Positions 50,981-59,172 of a DNA stretch of 64,000 bases are shown here, piece by piece (within the stretch, counting starts at the first letter, position 1; each line of letters starts with the position of its first letter). Made by a program: the position numbers and the translations under genes. Source of the DNA: Methanomassiliicoccales archaeon (lineage in GTDB: Archaea; Thermoplasmatota; Thermoplasmata; Methanomassiliicoccales; UBA472); assembly GCA_026394395.1 (NCBI GenBank), contig JAPKYK010000002.1, positions 1-64,000 on the forward strand. The letters are read 5' to 3'. The notes under the pieces are model-generated. The model ran no database searches. It saw only the letters and a list, made by a program, of their open reading frames with translations, and was not told the origin of the DNA.

Positions 50981-52482
50981 CCCCCTTGGCCCAAGGCCTC
51001 CCGACGGGCGGCCAACTTCCAGGCGTCGGCGGTGCCAGCGGTGGGCGTCTTGTCCATGGCGTGCTTCTCCGTGGAGCGCATGTAGAGCACGGCCACCGCG
51101 GCCAGGTCCTTGTAGTTCACGCCCTTCTCCATCATCTGGCGGTGCTTGAAATAGTCCAGAGCGACCTGGGGGAACAGGGCGTACGACAGCACGTCCTCCT
51201 CGGAGCAGGACACGTGCTCATTGCAGGCGTACTCCTCTACCTGGGCGCACAGCTTCTCGAACTCCGGCTCCAGCAGGTCGGCCGGGCGTACGGTGATGGG
51301 CTTCTCGTCCCCGATGATCTTCTTACGGATGGCCGGATCGATCTCCGCGGGCGTTTTGCCGTAAAGGCCGCGGACCAGGTTCTTGGTCTCGTTGGTCACC
51401 ATCTTGTAGCGCTCACCGGTGATGACGTTAAGGACCGCCTGCGTGCCCACGATCTGCGAGGTCGGCGTGACCAGCGGAACATGCCCCAGGTCGGCCTTCA
51501 CCCGGGGCACCTCGTCGTACACGTCGGTCAAGCGGTCCTCCTTCTTGGCCTCCCTCAGCTGGGAGATGAGGTTGGAGATCATGCCCCCCGGTATCTGATA
51601 GACCAGGACGTTGGTGTCTATGCCGGAGAACCCACTCTCGAAGGCGTGATACTTCTCCCGCACCGTCTTGAAGTACTCGGCTATCTCGGACAGCTTCTTG
51701 AGGTCCAGGCCGGTGTCGTACTCCGTGCCGCGCAGCATGGCCACGATCGCCTCTGTCGGCGGCTGGGAGGTGGCCAGGGACATGCTGGAGATGGCGGTGT
51801 CAATGATCTCCGCTCCAGCCTCCACCGCCTTCATGTACGTGCCCGTGACCATGCCGGAGGTGGCGTGGCAGTGCACGTGCACCGGCAGCCCGATCTCCTC
51901 GCGCAACTGCTTGACCAGCTCGTAGGCGTCCATCGGCGCCAGCAGCCCGGCCATGTCCTTTATGCAGATGGTGTCCGCCCCCATCTCCTGCAGCTTGCGG
52001 GCGAACTTGACGAAACCGTCTATGGAGTGCACCGGGGATATGGTGTAGGATATGCTGGCCTCTACGACCCCGCCGTACTTCTTCACGCAGCGTATGGCCA
52101 TCTGCATGTTGCGGTAGTCGTTGAGCGCGTCGAAGATGCGGAAGACGTCGATGCCCCGGCGGCAGGCGTTCTTGACGAACTTCTCCAAGATGTCGTCAGA
52201 ATAATGACGGTAGCCCACGATGTTCTGCCCCCTCAGCAGCATCTGGAAGGGGGTGTTGGGCATGACCTTCTTCAGTTTGGTGATGCGTTCCCACGGATCT
52301 TCGCGCAAAAAGCGCAGGCAGGTGTCGAACGTGGCCCCGCCCCACATCTCCACCGACCAGTAGCCGATCTCGTCCAGCTGGGGGGCGATTGGCAGCATAT
52401 CCTCCGTGCGCATCCTGGTGGCCAGGAGGGATTGGTGCGCGTCGCGCAGTACCGTGTCGGTGATCTTGATCTTCATGCTCAT
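50968..52482 (-). CDS. carboxyltransferase 5S/OadA/PycB-like subunit
   Basis: 504 residues. Transfers carboxyl groups between biotin and pyruvate/oxaloacetate. The metal site DTVLRDAHQS (residues 9-18), GATFDTCLRFL, the CIKDMAG block with the carbamylated lysine and HVHCHATSGM near residue 205 are present, plus the C-terminal PYC/OAD conserved domain. It has no fused biotin domain; the carrier is the next gene. No sodium-pump beta subunit is encoded nearby. It starts 3 bases after the 12S stop. Confidence 0.9.
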   Translation of the reverse strand: MSMKIKITDTVLRDAHQSLLATRMRTEDMLPIAPQLDEIGYWSVEMWGGATFDTCLRFLREDPWERITKLKKVMPNTPFQMLLRGQNIVGYRHYSDDILEKFVKNACRRGIDVFRIFDALNDYRNMQMAIRCVKKYGGVVEASISYTISPVHSIDGFVKFARKLQEMGADTICIKDMAGLLAPMDAYELVKQLREEIGLPVHVHCHATSGMVTGTYMKAVEAGAEIIDTAISSMSLATSQPPTEAIVAMLRGTEYDTGLDLKKLSEIAEYFKTVREKYHAFESGFSGIDTNVLVYQIPGGMISNLISQLREAKKEDRLTDVYDEVPRVKADLGHVPLVTPTSQIVGTQAVLNVITGERYKMVTNETKNLVRGLYGKTPAEIDPAIRKKIIGDEKPITVRPADLLEPEFEKLCAQVEEYACNEHVSCSEEDVLSYALFPQVALDYFKHRQMMEKGVNYKDLAAVAVLYMRSTEKHAMDKTPTAGTADAWKLAARREALGQGGWPL

Positions 52483-52485
52483 CCC

Positions 52486-54033
52486 TCACAGCGGCATGTT
52501 GCCGTGCTTCTTGGCCGGGCGGGCCTCGCGCTTGCGGTCCAGCATCTGCAGCGCCTCGATAAGGCGCATACGGGTGTTGTTAGGTTCGATGATGTCGTCC
52601 AGGTATCCGCGCTCGGCGGAGAAGAAGGCCGAGGCGTACAGCTTGCGATACTCGGAGATGAGAACATCCCTCTTCTCCTGGGGGTCGTCGGCCATGATCA
52701 GCTCCTGCTTGAACACGATGTTGATCGCTCCCTCCGGTCCCACGATGGCTATCTCGGCCGTCGGCCAGGCCAAGTTGACGTCGGAGCGCAGGTGCTTGGA
52801 GGACATGACGCAGTAGGCGCCCCCGATGGCCTTGCGGGTCACCAGCGTCACCTTGGGGGTGCTCGCCTCCGCGTAGGCGTACAGCAATTTGGTGGCGTCC
52901 CGGAGCAACGAGGTGTTCTCCTGCTCTACGCTCGGCATGTAGCCTGGCACGTCGACCAAGGTGATTATCGGGATGTTGAAGGCATCGCAGAAGCGCACGA
53001 AGCGCGCCGCCTTGAGCGAGGAGTTAGCGTCGAGCGTTCCGGCCAGCACCATAGGCTGGTTGGCCACGATTCCGACGGCCCGGCTGTCCATGCGGGCGAA
53101 GCCGATCACGATGTTCTTGGCGAACTGCTCCTGCACTTCCAGGAACTCGCCCTTGTCCACGGTCTTGCGGATGACCTCCTTCATGTCGTAGGGCTTCATG
53201 GGGTCCTCAGGGATTATGGTGTCCAGGGAGTCCTCCCTGCGCTCGGGGTCATCGCCCATGGCCTTCTCCGGCGACTGCTCCAGGTTGTTGCTCGGCAGGT
53301 AGCAGAGCAGCTTCCGCACCTGCTTTATGCAGTCCATGTCGTCCTCGGCCACGAAGTGTGCCGAACCGGAGCGGGTGGCATGAACGCTGGCGCCGCCCAG
53401 CTCTTCGAACGTCACGGTCTCGTTCTGCACCGCCTTGATGACGTCAGGACCGACCATGAACATGTACGATTTGTCCTTGACCATGAACACGAAGTCGCAG
53501 AGCATGGGGGCGTAGACGCCGCTTCCGGCGCAGGGCCCCATGACCATGGCCACTTGAGGTATGATGCCCGAGGCCAAGGAGTGCCTGAGCATGACCTCAC
53601 CGTAGCCTGCCAGGGAATCGACTCCCTCCTGCAGGCGCGCGCCTCCCGAGTCGAAGAGGCCGATGACCGGGCAGCCGGTCTTGACCGCCAGGTCGATGAC
53701 CTTGCAGATCTTCTTGGCGTGCATGCGGCCCACGGAGCCGGCGAAGACGGTGAAGTCCTGGGCGTAGACGAACACCTGCCTTCCCTCGATGGACCCGCGC
53801 CCGGTGACCACGCCGTCGCCGGGCATCTTCTGCTTTTCCATGCCGAAATGGTACGCCTGGTGGGAAACGAAGGTGTCCAGCTCCACGAAGGAGCCGGGAT
53901 CGAGCAGGGCGTCCACCCTCTCGCGTGCGGTCATCTTGCCCTGATTGCGGTGCATCTCCACGCGTTCGGCGCCACCGCCGGCCCTGGACCGCTTCTTCAT
54001 CTCCCGCAGTTCCTTGACCTTGTCCTCGCCCAT
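52486..54033 (-). CDS. methylmalonyl/propionyl-CoA carboxyltransferase (12S type)
   Basis: 515 residues, crotonase-fold carboxyltransferase of the PccB/MmdA/12S family. Both halves are present: N-terminal GRGSIEGRQVFVYAQDFTVFAGSVG and GLFDSGGARLQEGVD, C-terminal VDVPGYMPSVEQE and RKAIGGAYCVMSSKHL. Acts on propionyl- or methylmalonyl-CoA. Followed by the 5S-like and carrier genes; preceded by birA. No biotin carboxylase is in the window. Confidence 0.92.
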   Translation of the reverse strand: MGEDKVKELREMKKRSRAGGGAERVEMHRNQGKMTARERVDALLDPGSFVELDTFVSHQAYHFGMEKQKMPGDGVVTGRGSIEGRQVFVYAQDFTVFAGSVGRMHAKKICKVIDLAVKTGCPVIGLFDSGGARLQEGVDSLAGYGEVMLRHSLASGIIPQVAMVMGPCAGSGVYAPMLCDFVFMVKDKSYMFMVGPDVIKAVQNETVTFEELGGASVHATRSGSAHFVAEDDMDCIKQVRKLLCYLPSNNLEQSPEKAMGDDPERREDSLDTIIPEDPMKPYDMKEVIRKTVDKGEFLEVQEQFAKNIVIGFARMDSRAVGIVANQPMVLAGTLDANSSLKAARFVRFCDAFNIPIITLVDVPGYMPSVEQENTSLLRDATKLLYAYAEASTPKVTLVTRKAIGGAYCVMSSKHLRSDVNLAWPTAEIAIVGPEGAINIVFKQELIMADDPQEKRDVLISEYRKLYASAFFSAERGYLDDIIEPNNTRMRLIEALQMLDRKREARPAKKHGNMPL

Positions 54034-54061
54034 GGTGTTCCCCCATTATTCGTGCTACTAG

Positions 54062-54829
54062 CTAATGAACGTTACCTGTTTCGAACCTGACCTGCCCCCG
54101 GTCCAAGGGGACCACTTCGTGCACCGAGGTGGCGCGGTATATCATGCCGTCCTCGGAGCGCAGCACCAGGGAGCCGTCGGCCTCCAGATGCATGCCCTTC
54201 CCTTTGACCCTCTGGTCGCCCAGCCTGATCTCGAGGTCCTGGCCGAGGGACTCGGAGTACCTTTCGTAGAGGGACAGGTCCCTCTCGCCCCGTTTGAACT
54301 TGGAATAGAAGTCGTCCAGCTTGAACAGCAACAGGTTCAGGAAATGTTCCTGGTCCAGCTCCTTGCCGCAAATATGCTTGAGGCTGCCGGCCTCCGGCGA
54401 GGTGAGGTCGCCCGGCTGGGTGTTGAGGTTGACACCGATGCCCATGATCAGGAAGCGCGGCTCTCCGCCGCGGTAGCAGGCCTCCACCAGTATCCCGGCC
54501 ACCTTCTTCCCTTCCAGCTTCACGTCGTTCGGCCACTTGATGCGGGGAACGGCGTGGCAGGTCTCCTCGATGGCCTGCGCCACGGGCAGGCAGGAGAGCA
54601 CGGTCAGCAAGGTGAGGTCCGAGGCGGGCAGCTCGGGGCGCAGGATGATGGAAAGATAGACGCCGCCCTCCGGGGACTCCCAGCTGCGGCCCAGGCGCCC
54701 CTTCCCCCCGCTCTGGTGCTTGGCGGTGACCACTGTGCCCTCCGGCTCACCCTCGAGCGCCAGGGCCTTGGCCACCTGGTTAGTGGACTCCACTTCCTCC
54801 TTGACCAGCACCTTGCGGCCTATGAGCAT
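54062..54829 (-). CDS. birA: biotin-[carboxyl carrier] ligase
   Basis: 255 residues, catalytic and C-terminal domains only; the DNA-binding N-terminus of bifunctional BirA is missing, so it is probably not a repressor. The biotinyl-adenylate loop reads GGKGRLGRSWESPEGG (residues 41-56) and IKWPNDVKLEGKKVAGILVE follows with the catalytic lysine. Placed just upstream of the three biotin-dependent genes it serves. Confidence 0.92.
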   Translation of the reverse strand: MLIGRKVLVKEEVESTNQVAKALALEGEPEGTVVTAKHQSGGKGRLGRSWESPEGGVYLSIILRPELPASDLTLLTVLSCLPVAQAIEETCHAVPRIKWPNDVKLEGKKVAGILVEACYRGGEPRFLIMGIGVNLNTQPGDLTSPEAGSLKHICGKELDQEHFLNLLLFKLDDFYSKFKRGERDLSLYERYSESLGQDLEIRLGDQRVKGKGMHLEADGSLVLRSEDGMIYRATSVHEVVPLDRGQVRFETGNVH

Positions 54830-54839
54830 CGCGCAGGCC

Positions 54840-55763
54840 TCAGAAGGACACGCGCCCCTTGCTGCGGAGCTTGAAGTCCCCGCCCAGGGAGGCCACGGTC
54901 TCCTGGGATATCTTCTCCAGGTCCCCGGCGTGGCTCAGGTCCGCTACCAGGTCCAGGACCATCTTCTGTCCGTAGACCAGCACGCGGGACTGCACCGCCA
55001 GCAGATTGACGTTATGCGCGGCCAGAGCCTCGGTGGTCTTGAAGATGGCCCCGGGCTTGTCCGGAATCTCGAAGGACATTTCCACTAATTGGCAATCGTT
55101 AGGCAGGAAGGACATGGACAGCACCCAGGAGTCCACGTCCCCCACCATCATGACCGGCGTGCCGTCCTGGACCCCTTCCAGGTGCTCCAGGTAATCCTTG
55201 GGGATGGCGAAGCTGGCATCCTTGATGGCCGATGGCGAGCGGCTGACCTTGCGCAGGGTCTTGACCTTGATCTTGGAGGCCTGCGGGCTGGTGAACCCCT
55301 TGGTGTAGCGGTCGCTGATGTGAGATGTGTTGATCTCCAGCCCCTCCACCTTGGAAAGGGAAGCGGGGCTGCTGCGCCTGGTGTTGGCGAACTCCTCCAT
55401 CAGCTGGGTAGAGTCGCCGTAATAGGAAAGGTCGACCAGCATCTTCCACACCATAGAGATGCCGCAGGTCATGCTGACCGAGACCGAGTTGAGTATGTCC
55501 ACGTTCCGGTCGGCCAGGAACTTGGCGGCCTGGGCGCAGGCGCCCGGGGCGTCAATCATGTAGAAGGTGAGATTACATAGTTCCCGGTAGTTCTCCGGTC
55601 CGAAGGTGGAAAGGACCATCTCGTGCCCCCGCGTCCCGTTCTGCTCGTACCTGAAGAGGGTGGAGTACACCTGGCTCCCGTCCTCCAGGCCCAGGCGCTG
55701 GCGGACCTTGTCTCCAATCCTGACCTTGCCGTCCTTAACCCTGCCGAAATCCCATAGCTTCAT
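54840..55763 (-). CDS. ACT-domain protein with AbrB-like N-terminus
   Basis: 307 residues from ATG 55763, which lies about 23 bases after a TACAATATTT box (55781-55790). Residues 10-35 (KVRIGDKVRQRLGLEDGSQVYS) resemble an AbrB/MazE DNA-binding turn. Two ACT-like segments follow: about 48-125 (TFYMIDAPGACAQAAKFLADRNVDILNS) and about 230-300 (SFEIPDKPGAIFKTTEALAAHNVNLLAV). This combination suggests a ligand-sensing regulator. It is the first gene before birA and the carboxyltransferase genes, which it may control (inference). Confidence 0.68.
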   Translation of the reverse strand: MKLWDFGRVKDGKVRIGDKVRQRLGLEDGSQVYSTLFRYEQNGTRGHEMVLSTFGPENYRELCNLTFYMIDAPGACAQAAKFLADRNVDILNSVSVSMTCGISMVWKMLVDLSYYGDSTQLMEEFANTRRSSPASLSKVEGLEINTSHISDRYTKGFTSPQASKIKVKTLRKVSRSPSAIKDASFAIPKDYLEHLEGVQDGTPVMMVGDVDSWVLSMSFLPNDCQLVEMSFEIPDKPGAIFKTTEALAAHNVNLLAVQSRVLVYGQKMVLDLVADLSHAGDLEKISQETVASLGGDFKLRSKGRVSF

Positions 55764-55913
55764 ATGTGGACCCAAGCGCCAAATATTGTACCCCCTGATA
55801 AAGATTATCATGCGAATCTTAGGGGGATTCAAAAAATTCCCGGAGCTCCGTTATGGACGCGACGATCGGTCCACGAGCTTTTCCCGGGTGAACTGACAGC
55901 GCATGGGGCGGGC

Positions 55914-56687
55914 TCAGTCCTCGTCCCCGCCCATCTCGTACTCCAGGACCTCCTCGACCCGGCAACGGCAACTGAGGCAATCGTTCAGCGGCTCGGTCTG
56001 GGCCATCCTGGCCCCCCGCTCGGTGATGCGCCGCAGCTTACCCTCGGCCAGCTCGACCAGGCCACGGGTGGACAGCTCCACGATCGCCGAGTCCACGGCC
56101 TCGCGCAGAGAGTTGTCCTCGACCTCGATCAACGCTGAACTGACCTGGTCCAGGCTGCGAACGGCGGAAACGACCCCGATGACCGAGCGGTGCACGCCCA
56201 ACCGGCGCAGCGAGGGTATGAAAGGGTTGAAAAAGTCGAAGGAAAGGCTGTCCAGGTCCAGCTCCTTTCCCTCCAGTTCCTGGGGGACGTACCAAAGGAG
56301 CTCCGGAGGTTCCACGATGTCGTCCCAAAGGTTGGGCGATAGCTCGGCCACCTTCTCCGGGGGAAGCTTCCAACGCAGCACCAGGGGATAGTTGCGCAGC
56401 AGGAAGCCCAGGCTGCCCAGCACGTCGTCCGCGTCCCGGTGCACCGGTCGGCAGAGGTCGTTGGCGTCGTTGACCCCTTCCTCGTCCATTTCCAGCCGGG
56501 AACTCCACATGAGGTCGAAGAGCACCAGCTTGGGCAAGTTGACGGTGTACACCGAGGTGACCTGATAGGGGCTGCTGAGCAAGGTCTGGGTCTCCTCCTC
56601 CACCGCCTTCATCAGGCCGCCGGGAGACACCAGCCACACCCAGTCCTCCCACAGGTCCTCAGGGATCTCGTCGAAGGTCAGCTCCAT
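55914..56687 (-). CDS. hypothetical protein with C-terminal Cys cluster
   Basis: 257 residues. Acidic, no membrane helix. The middle (about 160-230) has helical segments that could be a winged helix (SIVELSTRGLVELAEGKLRRITERGARM), and the end carries CLSCRC near residue 242. A TTATTAAAAG box lies 28 bases before ATG 56687, so it starts leaderless and is divergent from the PadR regulator. No family recognised. Confidence 0.62.
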   Translation of the reverse strand: MELTFDEIPEDLWEDWVWLVSPGGLMKAVEEETQTLLSSPYQVTSVYTVNLPKLVLFDLMWSSRLEMDEEGVNDANDLCRPVHRDADDVLGSLGFLLRNYPLVLRWKLPPEKVAELSPNLWDDIVEPPELLWYVPQELEGKELDLDSLSFDFFNPFIPSLRRLGVHRSVIGVVSAVRSLDQVSSALIEVEDNSLREAVDSAIVELSTRGLVELAEGKLRRITERGARMAQTEPLNDCLSCRCRVEEVLEYEMGGDED

Positions 56688-56774
56688 GTTATTTCGAAAA
56701 GCCTTACTGCTTTTAATAACAACTGCTGGCGGCCGACGCCAATTATATTATAGCATGTGCACAGTACCGCCCTA

Positions 56775-56795
56775 CTTAGTAGAGGTCTACCTAAG
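56775..56795. promoter_or_regulatory. inverted repeat, possible PadR operator
   Basis: Arms CTTAG and CTAAG enclose TAGA-GG-TCTA. It lies about where transcription from the AATTATATTATA box (56741-56752) should begin, before the PadR gene, the usual place for an autoregulatory PadR site. Confidence 0.4.
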
Positions 56796-56807
56796 AGGTC
56801 GGAACGC

Positions 56808-57299
56808 ATGATGGGCAAGGTCCACGTTTACAAAGGCAACCGCATCAGCCCCTCGCAGCTGATAATGATGGTCCTGCTGCAGGAGAGGCCGATGTACGGT
56901 TACGAGGTCTTGAAATCCCTGCGCGAGAAATACGAGGGCGTCTGGGAGCCGCAGACCGGGTCGGTGTACCCCGCTCTGCGCCGGCTGCAGGAGCACGGTC
57001 TGCTCGATGTGAAGAAGACGGAGGGCAAGGACCATTACTCCCTGAGTGAGGAGGGGAGCGCCTGGTTGGAGGAGAAGCTGACCGCCCTGTCCTCCGGTGT
57101 TCTGTACATGTCCCGGACCATGGAGATACTGGGCCTGGCCGCCAAGAAGAACCGAGAGACCAGGGCCTTCGTCCCCCTGGACGAGGAACCGCTGGAGAAG
57201 CAACTGGCCATCATAAAGGAAATGCATGAAGCGATGCAGAACAACCTGCAGATGATAGAAGAGCATATCGCTGAACTGGAGAAGGAGATGAGGAACTGA
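56808..57299 (+). CDS. PadR-family transcriptional regulator
   Basis: 163 residues from ATG 56808 (ATG 56811 also possible). Winged-helix of PadR type at residues 15-85 with GYEVLKSLREKY, TGSVYPALRRLQEHGLL and YSLSEEGSAWLEEKL, then a C-terminal helical dimerisation region (about 105-160). PadR proteins often repress an adjacent drug exporter; here the ABC ATPase and permease follow at once, and an inverted repeat lies at the promoter. Confidence 0.9.
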   Translation: MMGKVHVYKGNRISPSQLIMMVLLQERPMYGYEVLKSLREKYEGVWEPQTGSVYPALRRLQEHGLLDVKKTEGKDHYSLSEEGSAWLEEKLTALSSGVLYMSRTMEILGLAAKKNRETRAFVPLDEEPLEKQLAIIKEMHEAMQNNLQMIEEHIAELEKEMRN

Positions 57300-58294
57300 G
57301 CGCGATAATCGAAGTCAAGGACCTTACCAAGGTCTATAATGGGTCAATAAAAGCCGTGGATGATATATCGTTCGAGGTCAAGGAAGGGGAGATATTCGGA
57401 TTCCTGGGACCCAACGGAGCTGGGAAGACGACCACCATCAAGATGCTGACCACCCTTTTGTTGCCGACCAGCGGTCTGTGCACCGTCTGCGGTTACGATT
57501 CGGTAAAGCATCCGACCGAGGTACGCAAGTCCATCGGCCTGGTGCCCCAGGAACTGACGGTGGATGACGACCTAACGGGGCGTGAGAACATGATTCTGCA
57601 GTCCACGCTTTACGGAGTCGACCTCAAGCTGGCCAAGGAGCGGATCGGCGAGCTCCTATTGCTGGTGAAGCTGGACGAGGCGGCCGACCGCATGGTCAAG
57701 ACGTACTCGGGCGGGATGCGCAAGCGCCTGGAGCTGGCCGAGGGTCTGATCCACCGACCCAAGGTGCTTTTCCTAGACGAACCGACGCTAGGGCTCGACA
57801 TCCAGACCAGGACGACCATGTGGGAGCACATCCGGGAACTGAAGAAGAGCTCGAACATGACGGTGTTCATGACCACGCATTACCTGGAGGAGGCCGATTC
57901 GCTGTGCGATCGCATCGGCATAATCGACCAGGGTAAGATCATGGCGATGGACACCCCTCAGGCGCTTAAAAAGTCCCTGGGGGGCGACGTGATATCGCTG
58001 AAAGTGGAGGAGGAAGGGGATTTCTCCCCAACCATCGGTGCTGTCGACGGAGTGTTCAGCGTAAAGAAAGAGGACGGCTCGTACCGGGTCAAGGTGCTCA
58101 ATGGCGAGACGGTGACCGCTCCGTTGCTGCAGGAGATCACCAAAATGGGAGGCAAGGTCACCTACGTGAGCCTGGAACGCCCTAACATGGACCAGGTGTT
58201 CCTAGAATACACTGGAAGGTCGCTGCGCGACGCGGAGCAGGCCGGGAGCTTCGATAAGATGGCGTCCGCAAGGCAGATGAGGAGGTCGAGGTGA
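57296..58294 (+). CDS. ABC exporter ATP-binding protein (DrrA-like)
   Basis: About 332 residues. Walker A GPNGAGKTT, signature YSGGMRKRLELA, Walker B VLFLDEP and switch THYLEEA are all present; the C-terminal 90 residues are the DrrA-type extension. The coding frame clearly runs upstream of the first usual start (GTG 57356) to include the first strand and the A-loop (IEVKDLTKVYNGSIKAV), yet no ATG, GTG or TTG exists there. CTG 57296, overlapping the padR stop and preceded by GGAGATGAGGA, is the best candidate; ATA 57305 is another. Confidence 0.85.
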   Translation: MSAIIEVKDLTKVYNGSIKAVDDISFEVKEGEIFGFLGPNGAGKTTTIKMLTTLLLPTSGLCTVCGYDSVKHPTEVRKSIGLVPQELTVDDDLTGRENMILQSTLYGVDLKLAKERIGELLLLVKLDEAADRMVKTYSGGMRKRLELAEGLIHRPKVLFLDEPTLGLDIQTRTTMWEHIRELKKSSNMTVFMTTHYLEEADSLCDRIGIIDQGKIMAMDTPQALKKSLGGDVISLKVEEEGDFSPTIGAVDGVFSVKKEDGSYRVKVLNGETVTAPLLQEITKMGGKVTYVSLERPNMDQVFLEYTGRSLRDAEQAGSFDKMASARQMRRSR

Positions 58295-58295
58295 G

Positions 58296-59096
58296 ATGAT
58301 CCGCGAAACATTATCGCTGACGGTGCGCGAGCTCAAGCATTGGTACCGGGCCAGGATACAGATCTTGATGACGTTGGTCCAGCCGATCATATGGCTCGGA
58401 CTTTTCGGTCAGGCCTTTCCCATCAATATGCCCCCGGCGATGCTCAATGGCGCGCCGGACTATATGTCGTACATGGCGGTCGGAATGCTGGCGGTGACAG
58501 CGCTGTTCACCTGCATGTTCAGCGGCATGTCCATCGTCTGGGACCGACGTTTCGGTTTCCTCAACAAGCTTCGGGCCGCCCCCATACCGCGCGGTGTGAT
58601 CCCGGTGTCCAGGGTCATGGCCTCGGTGGTCAGGGCGGTCATATCCGCTCTGATGGTGCTGCTGATAGCCCTGATCTTCACGCAAATACCTGGGCTGAAA
58701 GGCCTGACGGTCACCTCGGACTTCGGCGTGCTGAACGCGCTTGGGTTGCTGTTCATACTGATACTGCTGGCAACGGCGTTCGCCGCGATATTCGTGGCCA
58801 TCGCGCTGACCATCAAGCAACAGGAGACCTTGTTCGGCGTGATCAACCTGCTCAACCTCCCGTTGATGTTCGCCTCGGCAGCCCTGTTCCCGATAAGTGG
58901 TATGCCGGGATGGCTACAGTCGGTAGCCAAACTGAACCCACTGACCCTGGCGGTTGATGGTATGAGGCAGCTACTGTTCTCCGGTTCGGTGGGGATTTAC
59001 CCGCTGGCCACGGATATCATCGGTCTTACGGCGTTCGCGGCCGTCTTCGTGACACTAGGAATATTGGTGGCCATGCGCGCTCTGAAGGAGAAATAA
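58296..59096 (+). CDS. ABC-2 type exporter permease
   Basis: 266 residues with six membrane helices: one near 25-45, then five from about 55 to 260. The ABC-2 family block RAAPIPRGVIPVSRVMASVVR (intracellular helix) and the late FPISGMPGWLQSVAKLNPLT segment are present. It starts one base after the ATPase stop. Together they form a DrrAB-like exporter for a hydrophobic compound of unknown kind. A short T-rich region follows. Confidence 0.9.
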   Translation: MIRETLSLTVRELKHWYRARIQILMTLVQPIIWLGLFGQAFPINMPPAMLNGAPDYMSYMAVGMLAVTALFTCMFSGMSIVWDRRFGFLNKLRAAPIPRGVIPVSRVMASVVRAVISALMVLLIALIFTQIPGLKGLTVTSDFGVLNALGLLFILILLATAFAAIFVAIALTIKQQETLFGVINLLNLPLMFASAALFPISGMPGWLQSVAKLNPLTLAVDGMRQLLFSGSVGIYPLATDIIGLTAFAAVFVTLGILVAMRALKEK

Positions 59097-59140
59097 ACCT
59101 GAAAAGGGCGGCAACGCCCCCATCTCACAATTTTCCCAAC

Positions 59141-59149
59141 CTTTATTTT
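59141..59149 (+). promoter_or_regulatory. TATA box for the DUF1028 gene
   Basis: CTTTATTTT centred 28 bases before GTG 59173; supports a leaderless GTG start. Confidence 0.5.
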
Positions 59150-59172
59150 CATCTATTATCATCTGCGAAACG

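Noticed and set aside
50468-52482. Reading the 5S and carrier pair as a sodium-pumping oxaloacetate decarboxylase
   Set aside because: No membrane beta or gamma subunit is encoded nearby, and a 12S-type partner is directly upstream.
50986-54090. A 1034-codon open frame on the plus strand, antisense to the carboxyltransferase genes
   Set aside because: It lies wholly opposite well-supported genes, its product is rich in His, Gly, Leu and Val in the way antisense frames of high-GC genes are, and no domain is visible.
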